DNA from: Butyrivibrio fibrisolvens
Lineage (GTDB): Bacteria; Bacillota; Clostridia; Lachnospirales; Lachnospiraceae
Length of the DNA: 64,000 bases
Direction of reading: 5' to 3'
Assembly: GCF_023206215.1 (NCBI RefSeq)
Contig: NZ_CP065800.1
Location: 3,100,001-3,164,000 of the forward strand
In this document: piece after piece, positions 1 through 9,253 of the stretch
Layout: every line of letters begins with the position of its first letter
Position numbering within the stretch: position 1 is the first letter of the stretch
Translations under genes and position numbers: made by a program
Notes under the pieces: model-generated
Told to the model about the DNA's origin: nothing
Database searches by the model: none
The model's input: only the letters and a program-made list of their open reading frames with translations

Positions 1-661
1 CTCTTCTTTCGAATTCGCCGTTTAGATCGCTTGCTCTATATACGACCTGTGTTCTCATTCCGGCGCTCTTGGGCCAATGTATAAGGAAGATGTAATAATA
101 GCCGTCAATCTTATAGATATGAGAGCCTTCGTATCTAAGATATACATCATCTGTATCCTTTATTATGATCTTGGAAAGGCCTCCTTCTTTGATAGCAGAA
201 AGGTCAGGCTCAAGCTCTGTGATCCAGATATCTCCATTGCCATAAGTTACATATACCCTTCCGTCATCGTCAAAAAGAAGTGATAAGTCATGGAAGAAAC
301 CGTCCATATAGTGTTTCTCCCACTTGCCGTTCTCAATATCATCTGTGGTAAAAAAGTAAGTCTTTTTGATATCAACAGATGAAAAAGCTATATAGTATAT
401 TCCGTTATGGAATCTGAGGGTCGGAGCCCACATTCCATGTCCGTATATGCTTTCTTCTCTCTCGAGGTTCTCAGCAGAGCTATCCTCCAGTTTGTCAAAA
501 ACATAATTAACTATCTCCCAGTTAACAAGATCATAAGATCTTAAAATAGCGCATCCCGGGAAAAAATACATAGTTGTGCTCACCATATAATAAGCATTAC
601 CAACTCTTATAACATCCGGATCCGGATAATCAGTTTTCATAATAGGATTCAAACTCTGCAT
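1..661 (-). CDS. GH43 beta-xylosidase/arabinofuranosidase, 3' end missing
   Basis: The minus-strand reading frame starts at an ATG at 659-661 behind GAGGAAT and runs off the window edge, so about 220 N-terminal residues are present. It opens with the GH43 signature DYPDPDVIRVGNAYYMVSTT; the Asp of DPDV is the expected catalytic base. WAPTLRFHNGIYYIAF and HDLSLLFDDDGRVYVTYGNG follow, both typical blades of the five-bladed GH43 propeller. There is no signal peptide, so it is probably cytoplasmic and trims imported xylo-oligosaccharides. It is the last visible gene of the xylan locus, 35 bp after the GH10 gene. The subfamily cannot be decided because the C-terminus is outside the window. Confidence 0.9.
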   Translation of the reverse strand, partial: MQSLNPIMKTDYPDPDVIRVGNAYYMVSTTMYFFPGCAILRSYDLVNWEIVNYVFDKLEDSSAENLEREESIYGHGMWAPTLRFHNGIYYIAFSSVDIKKTYFFTTDDIENGKWEKHYMDGFFHDLSLLFDDDGRVYVTYGNGDIWITELEPDLSAIKEGGLSKIIIKDTDDVYLRYEGSHIYKIDGYYYIFLIHWPKSAGMRTQVVYRASDLNGEFERR

Positions 662-696
662 CGGTCTATTCCTCGTAATAATTTTCTATATTTTTC

Positions 697-3126
697 TCAA
701 GATTCGTAATCTTCTATTATTGCATAGTAAGCATCTTTTTTCTTAAGATCCTTATCAAAAAGGAGCGGATCTTCACCGCTTCTCCAGGTATGTGCATCGT
801 CGATGCCCCATACTGTGATGCTAGTTACGTTATAGCCTTGATTCTTAAGTTCAAGCATTCCTTCAAAATATGCCTTATACAAATCTGCCTGCTTCTGAAA
901 TTCAGCATTAGTACTTGACTTAACGCCTATATCAAGCTCTGTTCCCTGAACTTCATATCCAGCATCAAGAAAGGACTTGGCTGTTTCAAGGAACTTATCA
1001 ATATCATCACTGGTTGAAAGATGTGACTGCATTCCGATTCCGTCTATCCAGCCATTTTCTTTGACTTCAGAGAGGTTCTCAAGGATAAGATCACCCTTCC
1101 ACATACATGAATAGTCATTGTAGAAAAGAGAATAATCATCAGATGTATATTTACTTGCATATTCAAATGCTCTTACGTAATAGTCAGGCCCCACAACCTC
1201 ATACCAGAGATTGTTCTTCTGTCTGATTCCGTTCTCATCTCCGTCGCCTACGTCAAAGGCTTCGTTAACAACATCTACTGCATAGATAAGACCAGGATGC
1301 TCTTTGTCAAAATATGTAAGAACTGACTTTATATAGCTCTCCATTCGCCTTAGCATAGTCTCTCTGTCAACAAGATCGCCGTCATCTGTGTAATCTTCTG
1401 TAAAGAACCATCTTGGAGTCTGATTGTGCCATACAAGAGTATGAAGTCTCATCTGGATGCCGTTTTCTTCGCAGTAATTGATACTAGGCTGACAGTTATC
1501 AAAATGAACAGCCGGTTCATAATATGAATCCGGAAGACCACTTGCAGATGCTTCTTTGTCAAGAAGCGACTCAGGCTTCATCTCATTTTCACAAGTGATA
1601 CTGTTGAAGTTATCCTTAACTGCAGTATCAAAATCAGTCATACTATTAAATACATTATTAGGAAGAGCAACGCCTAGCTTAAATGAATCTTTGTACACAT
1701 CAAGCATTGTAGTTCCGGCAAGTTCAGAAGCAGCTGCCTTAGCACTTCTATCCTGAGTAAGGTTCATCTCTTCATCAGAATAAGCTATTGCAAGGATTGT
1801 GAACTTCTTGTCTTCACTTCCCTCTGCCATTTTGATCTCAAGCTTGTGAGAGGAAACTTTAGAATCATCAAATGCAATCTCTACATTATTATTGTTCCAG
1901 CCATCAGCTCTATTAGCATCGATAGTAAGCATCAGCTCGCCATCTACATATACTTCTGCTTCTCCATATTCTGAGTTATTAGCTGCTTTGTAGTCAAGAA
2001 GGATGTTCTTGCAATTGGCTTCCAAAACAAAAGGCTCGTTACCGCTGACGTCTCGTGACCAGTTATCAGGGAATGTTACTTCGTCGCTCCTGACACTCTG
2101 ATGAACCTCAGTATCCGTAAGAGTAAAGCTTCCGGTACTAACCTTGGCTCCATTTGAGTCCTTACTTGTAACCAGCTTCATGTTAAGGAAATCCGGTGAA
2201 TAATAGTAAGTCTCAGGAACAGGAGCAATCTTATCAGTTGCTGTTTTGGTCTTGATCTTAGAGTCTATCTCATTTATGAGATTCATCATTGTATCAGCCA
2301 TGATCTTGTGACCAAGAGCTGTTGGATGATACTCATCACTAAAGTAAAGGCTGTCTGAAAGATCTCCTGACTCAAATGCTGCAGCTGTACCGTCTTTTAC
2401 ACTTACCATTGGAAGTCCGTACAAATTACCTACAGGAATGTAAAGATCTTCAAGATTCCACTTGGACTTAAAGACTGCAAACATCAGCATTACTGCTGTC
2501 TCATCGTCTTCTTCCAGTATCTGCCTTACAAGACTTTCATAGGCTCTTCCTTCGGTAGGCTCTTCATAATCGTTAACTGCAAACTCTACAACTACAAGAT
2601 CAGGAGTTTCGCTGCAAAGCGATGTAACGTCTTTGTCATAGCGCATGATACCAAGCGCAGAAGGTGTACCGCCAACACCGGCGTTTACATATTCAATCTC
2701 TGCATCAGGATACTGCTCCCCTAGCATTGTAATGAACTGATCGCAATAAGACTTTGTAGTATCCTTAACTCCGCCGCCCTCTGTAATTGACCCGCCGATC
2801 ATAGCGATGGTGACTTTTTCACCATTTCGAAGCTTATTGACAAAATTCTCTAATCTTCCGTTTGTACCGGTTGAGAGAAGTCCGGACTTTATAGCTTCCT
2901 TGTACCACTCCTTTTCATATATTGAAGTGTTGTCAGCTGACTGTGTAGAAGCTGCAGCGCTTGAGTCTGATGCGTTTGCAGATGAATCCGCTGATGCTTC
3001 AAGCGCTGCCTGCTGCGTGCTTTCTCCCTGAGCTAAGGATCCTTGACCACCACTGTTTGCGGCGGTGCAGCCTGCCAAACATACCATATTTAAAGCAAGT
3101 AATAACCCAACTATTCTTCTTTTCAT
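697..3126 (-). CDS. Lipoprotein SGNH esterase fused to GH10 endo-xylanase
   Basis: About 809 residues. The start at 3126 (MKRR) is preferred because GAGG lies 8 nt upstream; an ATG two codons earlier is too close to it. The N-terminus is a lipoprotein signal ending in LAGC, followed by a Ser/Ala-rich linker to about residue 70. An SGNH hydrolase follows (IGGSITEG block I, GVGG, FAVND, DEYHPTALGH with catalytic Asp/His), then a beta-sandwich (about 310-460) and a GH10 barrel from about 480 to the end. VWHNQTPRWFF, VVNEAFD (acid/base Glu) and TELDIG (nucleophile Glu) are intact. This predicts a surface enzyme that deacylates and cuts xylan. Domain order is esterase first, xylanase last. Confidence 0.92.
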   Translation of the reverse strand: MKRRIVGLLLALNMVCLAGCTAANSGGQGSLAQGESTQQAALEASADSSANASDSSAAASTQSADNTSIYEKEWYKEAIKSGLLSTGTNGRLENFVNKLRNGEKVTIAMIGGSITEGGGVKDTTKSYCDQFITMLGEQYPDAEIEYVNAGVGGTPSALGIMRYDKDVTSLCSETPDLVVVEFAVNDYEEPTEGRAYESLVRQILEEDDETAVMLMFAVFKSKWNLEDLYIPVGNLYGLPMVSVKDGTAAAFESGDLSDSLYFSDEYHPTALGHKIMADTMMNLINEIDSKIKTKTATDKIAPVPETYYYSPDFLNMKLVTSKDSNGAKVSTGSFTLTDTEVHQSVRSDEVTFPDNWSRDVSGNEPFVLEANCKNILLDYKAANNSEYGEAEVYVDGELMLTIDANRADGWNNNNVEIAFDDSKVSSHKLEIKMAEGSEDKKFTILAIAYSDEEMNLTQDRSAKAAASELAGTTMLDVYKDSFKLGVALPNNVFNSMTDFDTAVKDNFNSITCENEMKPESLLDKEASASGLPDSYYEPAVHFDNCQPSINYCEENGIQMRLHTLVWHNQTPRWFFTEDYTDDGDLVDRETMLRRMESYIKSVLTYFDKEHPGLIYAVDVVNEAFDVGDGDENGIRQKNNLWYEVVGPDYYVRAFEYASKYTSDDYSLFYNDYSCMWKGDLILENLSEVKENGWIDGIGMQSHLSTSDDIDKFLETAKSFLDAGYEVQGTELDIGVKSSTNAEFQKQADLYKAYFEGMLELKNQGYNVTSITVWGIDDAHTWRSGEDPLLFDKDLKKKDAYYAIIEDYES

Positions 3127-3203
3127 TGTCATAACCTCTAGTCAATACTTTATAGTTTTATACCCGTTTTTATAAATAAATCAAAAGACCAATCGCAGAA
3201 GAC

Positions 3204-4910
3204 TTATCTTACAATTCCAAATCCAAGAATCGTAAAACTCTTTTCTTCGCTTCCCTTAGCCATCTTAACTTCTACTCTTCTCTTTTTGCACTCTCTATCA
3301 TTAAGGATTATCAGAGGATTGCAGTGTACCCAGCCGTTATCCAAAGGATTGATGCTTCTAACGTATTCCCCATCAACGTATACATCAGCTACTCCTTCAA
3401 GAGGGCTTCCTGAATCCTTGTTTATGATAACAAGGCGCTTTGCTTCAACTTCCATTGTGAATGGCTTTGAAAATGAACCGTGCTTTTTGGCATCAAATCT
3501 CCAGTTATTTGGAAACTGCTTAGTACCCTTAATATCCATGTTCATCTCAACAGCCTGAAGCTCTGTATCTGTGCTGTCAAAATCACCTTCGTCGATAAGA
3601 GCTTCTACAGGCTTATCTTTTTTGTCAAAAAGAACAACTGTTTCAAAGTCAGTACCGATAGGTGATACCACCTTGTCAAAATCTGTATCTACTTCGCTCT
3701 TATTATCGAGCATGTCTTTCATTACCTGCTCAAGGCACATAGCCATTACGCTGTGGCCTGTGTTAGTCGGATGAAATACATCGTAGAAATACTGTGCCTT
3801 AGTAATAAGTCTTCCTGTATCCTTGGTCTTATAGAACTGGTCTGTAACACAGGCTTTAAGACTTACCATCGGAAGATCGTAGGCTTTACCTACAGGGCTG
3901 AGTCTATCCTCAAGATTGTAATCGTTAGCAAAAACTGAGAAAAGGATTATAACTGCAGGCTGACTCTTGCCATTCCAGATCTTTCTGACAAGACTTTCAA
4001 AGCAGACACCCTTGGTCTCATCGCCTTCATCATTAACAGCGAATTCAACGATAACTACATCCGGTTCAACCTCGCCGTCTCTTCTTACATCTCTATCATA
4101 GCGGAGCATTCCAAGCTCTGAAGGAGTTCCGCCTACACCGGCCTTTACGTAATGGATGTTTTCATCCATTCCTGTGAGCTTTTTGAAAGCTTCGTATGTC
4201 TTATATGCATAACATTCTGTGTTGATCGGAACAGCACCGGCGCCCTGTGTTATGGAACCGCCGATAAATGCGATCGTTGTATCTTCTCCGCGTCTTGCCT
4301 TTTCTACAGCCTTGTTGAATCTGTAGGAGTTACCAACCTGAAGGACGCTGTCCCTTACATGTGCTGCAAATTCTGCGCTTTCAAGATCTACTGGTGCATC
4401 CTCTTCCTGAACAGGTGCATCAAATCCGTCATTAAGATAAAGCTTAACTGTCACATTGGCAGTAAAGTCATTAGCGCCATATTCAAAGCGGCACTGACCA
4501 ACTTCCTTATCTTCATCAGTAAGATCGATAGCAGAAAGATCAAGAAGGTGCTCTGCTCCGTTACAAGCTACAGGCATCTCAAGAAGTGTTCCGCCTCCAA
4601 GGAGGTCATTCTTGCCATAGAACTGGAATACGAACTTACACTCTGTATCCTTGTCACAGCCATCAACTATTACTCCGATACTATGAACGAGCTTTTTAAA
4701 GCCCTGCGCTGTTTTCAGCATATCTATAAGATTTTCATCAGAAAGATTACCAACGAACTTACTTGCTTCTATAAGTCTTCCGCCATCGAGATAGATGGGA
4801 GTGATTCCCTTTCCATCAGGTGTTGGAAAGGCAAATACATTCTTATCCTTCATCAGAAAGTAAAACTGTCTCTTTTTCTCCGGATCTCTTGGAGCAACCG
4901 GTCCACGCAT
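3204..4910 (-). CDS. SGNH-family carbohydrate esterase (probable acetyl-xylan esterase)
   Basis: About 568 residues. The start at 4910 (MRGPV) follows GAGGAATTTAAA; an upstream in-frame ATG has poorer spacing. A ~200-residue N-terminal region is followed by an SGNH core with IGGSITQGAG, AGVGGTPSELG, FAVND and FHPTNTGH. The C-terminal beta-sandwich contains ADVYVDGEY and ends KGSEEKSFTILGFG. The SGNH plus sandwich unit closely resembles the esterase half of the neighbouring GH10 protein (AEVYVDGEL, EGSEDKKFTILAIA), so the two share ancestry. No signal peptide is visible, so it probably deacylates imported oligosaccharides in the cytoplasm. The acetyl substrate is inferred from context. Confidence 0.85.
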   Translation of the reverse strand: MRGPVAPRDPEKKRQFYFLMKDKNVFAFPTPDGKGITPIYLDGGRLIEASKFVGNLSDENLIDMLKTAQGFKKLVHSIGVIVDGCDKDTECKFVFQFYGKNDLLGGGTLLEMPVACNGAEHLLDLSAIDLTDEDKEVGQCRFEYGANDFTANVTVKLYLNDGFDAPVQEEDAPVDLESAEFAAHVRDSVLQVGNSYRFNKAVEKARRGEDTTIAFIGGSITQGAGAVPINTECYAYKTYEAFKKLTGMDENIHYVKAGVGGTPSELGMLRYDRDVRRDGEVEPDVVIVEFAVNDEGDETKGVCFESLVRKIWNGKSQPAVIILFSVFANDYNLEDRLSPVGKAYDLPMVSLKACVTDQFYKTKDTGRLITKAQYFYDVFHPTNTGHSVMAMCLEQVMKDMLDNKSEVDTDFDKVVSPIGTDFETVVLFDKKDKPVEALIDEGDFDSTDTELQAVEMNMDIKGTKQFPNNWRFDAKKHGSFSKPFTMEVEAKRLVIINKDSGSPLEGVADVYVDGEYVRSINPLDNGWVHCNPLIILNDRECKKRRVEVKMAKGSEEKSFTILGFGIVR

Positions 4911-4931
4911 TTTAAATTCCTCTTTTCCAAA

Positions 4932-4958
4932 TGGCATATCGCAGGATACGATATGCCA
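4932..4958 (-). other. Intercistronic hairpin between GH3 and esterase genes
   Basis: A perfect 10-bp stem (TGGCATATCG / CGATATGCCA) with a 7-nt loop lies 22 bp before the esterase start and downstream of the GH3 stop. There is no U-run after it on the minus strand. An mRNA processing or stability element is more likely than a terminator; the role is inferred. Confidence 0.5.
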
Positions 4959-5040
4959 CTTTTGACTTTACTTTTTAAATATTTTTTTCTAACAAAATCC
5001 TGATATACGATTTTTATATCGAATTATTTAGTTAATCAGA

Positions 5041-7149
5041 TCAAAACTCAATGCTGACATGTGCAGCTGCTGTTCCTGTAAGCTCAGCACTTCTCTTGTC
5101 AGGTCCTGCAAATCCTACATATATATCAGCCTTGGAGCCTTCGAAGACTCTCTCGCCTTCTTCGTTTACAACCATAAGTGACTTCTTAGGTACTGTGAAT
5201 GCCACTGTCTTGGTCTCGCCTTTTTTAAGTTCAACTCTTTCGAAGTCTACAAGGTGAGCATTAGGAACTTCAAGTGCTGAGTCAGCAACCTTAAGATAGA
5301 GCTGAAGTACATCACTTACATCAGCATCGCCTGTATTAGATACAGTAACTTCTACCTGTGCATCTCCATCTGCGAAGTCCTTAACAACCTTAAGATCTTT
5401 AGCGCTAGTCTTGGAATAAGTAAGACCATATCCAAACGGGAAGAGAACCTTGTTGTAATCTTCGATGAATCTGTAGGTTCTGCCCTTCATGCTGTAATCT
5501 GTGAACTCAGGAAGATCCTCGAGGCTGTTATAGATAGTAATAGGGAGCTTACCTGAAGGTGATACCTTACCAAAGAGGATATCAGCGATGCTCTTACCAC
5601 CCTGTCCGCCCGGATACCATGTCTGAAGGACTGCAGCGCAGTGCTCGTTGGCAAATCTAAGATCCATAGCACTTCCTGTCATAACAAGAAGGATGATAGG
5701 CTTACCTGTCTTAACAAGTGCATCGAAGAGTACTTCCTGGCTTTCAGGGAACTCAAGAGTGTTCTTGTCTCCTGAAGCATAGGAGTTACCTGTATCTCCC
5801 TCTTCTCCTTCAAGTGTCTCATCAAGTCCAAGGCACAGAACTGTAAGATCTGTATTCTCAGCTGCGATAACAGCTTCTGTAACTCTGTCAAAAGGCTTGG
5901 CAAGGTTCTCTTCCTTGTCCATGAAGAGGTGAGCACCCTTAGCGTAATGTACGCTTATGTCATCTCCTGCTTCGTCCATGATTCCTTCAAGGACAGTCAC
6001 ATGTCTTCCCGGTGTTCCGTGATAGTTACCTATAAGAGCAGCTCTGGAATCAGCATTAGGTCCTATTACAGCGATGCTTCCGATCTTCTTTTTATCAAGA
6101 GGAAGGATGCCGTCATTCTTAAGAAGTACAACGCTTTCAAGAGCAGCCTTGTCAGCAAGCTGTCTGTGCTCCTTGGTATCGATATCCTTAAATCCAAGGC
6201 TATCCCATTCATTCTCTTCAAACATTCCAAGCATGAAACGTGTTGTGAAAAGTCTGATAGCAGACTCTCTTACAGTCTTCTCATCAATAAGTCCTTTTCT
6301 CTTAGCAGAGAGGATCTTCTGATATGTGCAGCCGCAGTTAACATCACATCCTGCTTCAAGAGCAAGCTTGACACTTCTTTCAGGAGTAGCTGTAACCTTG
6401 TGATTCTCATGGAAGTCTCTGATAGCCCAACAGTCAGATACGAAGTGGCCCTTGAATCCCCACTTGCCACGAAGGACTTCTTTCATAAGATAGTTGTGTC
6501 CGCAGCATGGCTCGCCGTTAGTTCTGTTGTAAGCGCCCATGACAGCTTCAACTTCGCCTTCTTTGACACAAGCTTCGAAAGCGGGAAGATATGTCTCATA
6601 CATCTCCTTAAGGCTTACTCTTGCATCAAATGAATGACGCAAAGCTTCAGGTCCTGAATGTACTGCAAAGTGCTTAGCACAGGCTGCAGCAAGCATAGTC
6701 TTCTTTTTGCCCTGAATACCCTTGATAAAAGGAATTGCCATCTTGGAGATGTGTACCGGATCTTCGCCGTATGTCTCCTGTCCTCTTCCCCAACGAGGAT
6801 CTCTGAAGAGGTTAACATTGGGTGACCAGATTGTAAGTCCCTTGTAGATATCTCTGTCGCCTCTCTTGGAAGATTCATTATATCTGGCTCTTGCTTCTGT
6901 ACCGATGCAGTTACCGATCTCTTCCATGAGCTCTTTATCGAATGTTGCTCCAAGTCCTATAGACTGAGGAAATACAGTCGCGGTTCCACTGCGGGCAAGT
7001 CCGTGAAGTCCTTCATTCCACCAGTTGTATTCCGGAACTCCGAGTCTTTCAATCGCCGGAGAATCGTAACGCAGCTGTGATGCCACTTCTTCAAAGGTCA
7101 TCTTTTTTACAAGCTCTTCGGCTTTTTTTCTTGCTTCTTCTCTGTTCAT
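5041..7149 (-). CDS. GH3 beta-xylosidase / beta-glucosidase
   Basis: A 702-residue GH3 enzyme with the N-terminal TIM barrel, alpha/beta sandwich and C-terminal fibronectin-like domain (DVLQLYLKVADSALEVPNAH). FRDPRWGRGQETYGEDP and AKHFAVHSGPE line the active site. The predicted nucleophile is Asp239 in FVSDCWAI; the Cys-Trp after it is more common in xylosidase-type GH3 than in cellobiases. There is no signal peptide, so it acts in the cytoplasm on short xylo-oligosaccharides. It is the first gene of the locus and its upstream region carries a large inverted repeat. Specificity for xylose is inferred from neighbours. Confidence 0.93.
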   Translation of the reverse strand: MNREEARKKAEELVKKMTFEEVASQLRYDSPAIERLGVPEYNWWNEGLHGLARSGTATVFPQSIGLGATFDKELMEEIGNCIGTEARARYNESSKRGDRDIYKGLTIWSPNVNLFRDPRWGRGQETYGEDPVHISKMAIPFIKGIQGKKKTMLAAACAKHFAVHSGPEALRHSFDARVSLKEMYETYLPAFEACVKEGEVEAVMGAYNRTNGEPCCGHNYLMKEVLRGKWGFKGHFVSDCWAIRDFHENHKVTATPERSVKLALEAGCDVNCGCTYQKILSAKRKGLIDEKTVRESAIRLFTTRFMLGMFEENEWDSLGFKDIDTKEHRQLADKAALESVVLLKNDGILPLDKKKIGSIAVIGPNADSRAALIGNYHGTPGRHVTVLEGIMDEAGDDISVHYAKGAHLFMDKEENLAKPFDRVTEAVIAAENTDLTVLCLGLDETLEGEEGDTGNSYASGDKNTLEFPESQEVLFDALVKTGKPIILLVMTGSAMDLRFANEHCAAVLQTWYPGGQGGKSIADILFGKVSPSGKLPITIYNSLEDLPEFTDYSMKGRTYRFIEDYNKVLFPFGYGLTYSKTSAKDLKVVKDFADGDAQVEVTVSNTGDADVSDVLQLYLKVADSALEVPNAHLVDFERVELKKGETKTVAFTVPKKSLMVVNEEGERVFEGSKADIYVGFAGPDKRSAELTGTAAAHVSIEF

Positions 7150-7177
7150 TGGTTAAAGTACCTCTCATCTTATTAAC

Positions 7178-7295
7178 AGCTATAAATAGCTTCTGAAAAT
7201 TCATGTATATAGGGTTGCCCTAGTCTTAGCCGATTCCTGGGAATCCCCAAAGTTTTAGCATTCCCTATATGTATGATTTTCAGTTTGTTATAGCT
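7178..7295 (-). promoter_or_regulatory. Inverted-repeat region upstream of the xylan locus
   Basis: Arms AGCTATAA + CTGAAAATtCATgtATATAGGG (7178-7214) and CCCTATATgtATGATTTTCAG + TTATAGCT (7263-7295) pair over roughly 30 bp. The interior holds two small hairpins, GGGttgCCC and GATTCCtgGGAATC. It ends 29 bp before the GH3 start, so it can act as operator DNA or as a folded mRNA leader. No riboswitch family is recognised. Confidence 0.5.
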
Positions 7296-7460
7296 TTATT
7301 CTTAAATTGCTTTTTATTGCACAGGTTACAACATCTACACCTGTAACATGATATTTAGAATTATATTTATTAATTGCAAAGTCTTCTATTCAGATATACA
7401 CAATTACTTCTCATATATTGCGATATAAAAGCGAAAATAAATTTCCGCGATAAATAACGC

Positions 7461-7508
7461 AAAAGCGAGCATCATCTATCGTAAAACGCCAGATGATGCT
7501 CGCTTTTT
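7461..7508. terminator. Bidirectional intrinsic terminator
   Basis: A 16-bp stem (AAGCGAGCATCATCT / AGATGATGCTCGCTT) with a 13-nt loop is followed by T5 on the plus strand and T4 on the minus strand. It separates the xylan locus from the decayed genes to its right. Confidence 0.8.
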
Positions 7509-7534
7509 AGTTATATACAATGATATATAGCTAT

Positions 7535-7681
7535 TCAATTGGTTTTGCAAATAGCAAAAGTCTGATCATTAATCTCCCGGCCAAAAGACACGAGTTCTGT
7601 AGACGCATTAAGACTATGAAGATATTCCTCCGCTACAGAAAGCATTCCTCCAGTACCACAAGCAGGATCATATTTTGGCCT
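7535..7681 (-). pseudogene. Fragment of a type I restriction-modification methyltransferase (hsdM)
   Basis: On the minus strand, 48 codons between stops encode KYDPACGTGGMLSVAEEYL and then FGREINDQTFAICKTN. DPACGTGGML is motif I (S-adenosylmethionine binding) of HsdM N6-adenine methyltransferases, and FGREIND.T.AICK is the segment that normally follows it. There is no start codon, and the frame is closed by TAG upstream and TGA just where the protein should continue. Nothing else of the gene, and no hsdS or hsdR, is nearby. It is a dead scrap, probably left by loss of a type I system. Confidence 0.75.
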
Positions 7682-7695
7682 CTACCACTAAATCC

Positions 7696-8690
7696 TCAAA
7701 AAAGTCTTGGTAAATAGTAAAACAAAAGAACGATCAGTACTCCTATAAGTAAATATTTTAGTCTTTCCCTATCCACCTTACTTGGATTATGTAGCTTTTC
7801 ATCACTTACAACATACCCAGGATAGTTATTGGGCTTTTCTTCAGGAATGAAGTCAGCTTCAACAGCTTTGCCATACCAGGTAGTTCCGGCATTTTCAGAT
7901 ATATACTTTTTGTATTTCTCAGCATTTTCAATATCACCAAGCTTTTTGGCTGTAAGATACAGATAGTACTGCCTTGCAACTTCATCCAAAGGTCTTTCCT
8001 GAGGAGTGCCAAGTACGGTATATATCTTTTCATAGTCATTATTTATGCAGCAATAAGCATAGTCTCTGTACAGCTGCAAGTCTTTGTATATCTTAAAATT
8101 CCATATAGAATGCCTAGCCTTAGGGTAAAGCTTGCATCCCTCGTCCGCACAGGATTTAACTGTATTATAGTCATTGTAGTAAAGCGCTATAAGCTGCTTT
8201 AAATGCAAAGCTATCAGCATATTGTCGGCTGTTGCGGATGCTTCCTGCATAAAGCCAAGACATTTAGACGCTTTATCTATTTTTCCAAGTCTATACAAAA
8301 TGTTTCCGAAATTATACTGAGTAACACTCCACAACATCTGCTTGTTCAGGGTTGTCGGAACAAAGGAAAGGTACCTTGAAAGGCCTTTATCCGGGCGGCA
8401 TTCTCTGAAGGCATATCTGTTAAGTTCGCGGTGAAGAACTCTTTTTGCTTAAGATATAATATTTCTGTAAGTAAAATAGCTACTACAATGAGCCTAAGCC
8501 AGGTACTATCATGCGGAATAAGCCTTCCACCTTGAAAGATATAAAAGGCACTTCCAAATACAACAATATAAAAAATAGTTCTTAAGAAATTGAACTTTCT
8601 TACACAATTGCCTTTAAATTCCTTATCTTCGTCGCATGCATCATCCCCGATTATCTGCAAAATTCTGTTCCACTCTTCTTTGTTACTCAT
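7696..8690 (-). pseudogene. TPR-like membrane protein split by a frameshift
   Basis: Two frames together make one ~330-residue protein. The first (from ATG 8690, behind GGGAGAA) encodes a soluble start and two membrane segments (IFYIVVFGSAFYIF, LRLIVVAILLTEILYL). Its frame ends soon after an A5 run near 8446. Inserting one A there opens a continuous frame, RELNRYAFRECRPDKGLSRY, into helical repeats (QYNFGNILYRLGKIDKASKC) and a C-terminal membrane anchor (LLIGVLIVLLFYYLPRLF). The second frame has no convincing start near 8337. A true frameshift and a sequencing error in the A-run are equally possible. The function is unknown. Confidence 0.55.
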
Positions 8691-8715
8691 GTTACTTATT
8701 CTCCCTCTAAAACTC

Positions 8716-9123
8716 TTACTCCACAGCCAGGTCGTTAAGTACCTTGTAAAGCTCAGGCTGTTCGTCTTTCATACGTATAGGCCTTCCTTCTCTGTCTAAA
8801 AATGCATGAGAAGATGTAGCTTTACATACAGTCTTACCCGCCTCGTTCTTCATCTCATATGCAAGATGGAGCTTAACGCCTTTGAACTCTTTGACCTTGA
8901 CACTTATCTGAACATGGTCCGAGAACGTAGTACTGATCTTATAGTCGCAGTTCACATTCAAAACCGGTGATATTATCCCCATTTCTTCAAGCTTTGCATA
9001 GTCCCATCCAATCTGAGACAGAAAATCTATCCTGGCTTCTTCCATCCACCTGATATAATTTGAATGATGCGTTATTCCCATCCTGTCGGTTTCGTAATAC
9101 TGAACGATGTGTGTGTATTCCAT
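8716..9123 (-). CDS. Acyl-CoA thioesterase, YbgC/4HBT hotdog family
   Basis: 135 residues when started at 9123 (MEYTH), where AGAGG sits 8 nt upstream; an in-frame ATG at 9144 lacks this. The hotdog signature is clear: QYYETDRMGITHHSNYIRW holds the catalytic Asp and the H-SNY substrate-loop residues, followed by FLSQIGWDY. Family members hydrolyse short acyl-CoA or 4-hydroxybenzoyl-CoA thioesters in the cytoplasm; the substrate here is unknown. It stands alone, 26 bp upstream of the broken TPR membrane gene. Confidence 0.88.
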   Translation of the reverse strand: MEYTHIVQYYETDRMGITHHSNYIRWMEEARIDFLSQIGWDYAKLEEMGIISPVLNVNCDYKISTTFSDHVQISVKVKEFKGVKLHLAYEMKNEAGKTVCKATSSHAFLDREGRPIRMKDEQPELYKVLNDLAVE

Positions 9124-9197
9124 GTTATAAACCTCTTTTATCAAAAAATCTTTAATCTCAAATTATTAAACTATGTACTACTATAACAAAAAATGAA

Positions 9198-9224
9198 CCG
9201 AATGACAGATTTTTTGTCATCCGG
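9198..9224 (-). terminator. Intrinsic terminator
   Basis: On the minus strand CCGgATGACA pairs with GTCATtCGG across an A-rich loop and is followed by TTCATTTTTTG. It closes the run of genes that starts upstream at about 12 kb, just after the broken lipoprotein gene. Confidence 0.6.
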
Positions 9225-9253
9225 CTTATTTCACTGCGTGTTATTCAACCAAT

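Noticed and set aside
4152-5003. 283-codon plus-strand frame
   Set aside because: It lies opposite the SGNH esterase gene, whose frame has clear catalytic motifs. The plus frame is Cys/Ile-rich with no motif or ribosome site.
5929-6633. 234-codon plus-strand frame
   Set aside because: Antisense to the GH3 gene; composition is that of a codon shadow.
8430-8460. Programmed -1 frameshift in the TPR membrane gene
   Set aside because: The zero-frame codons at the A5 run (CAA AAA) do not form a standard slippery heptamer; mutation or sequencing error is simpler.
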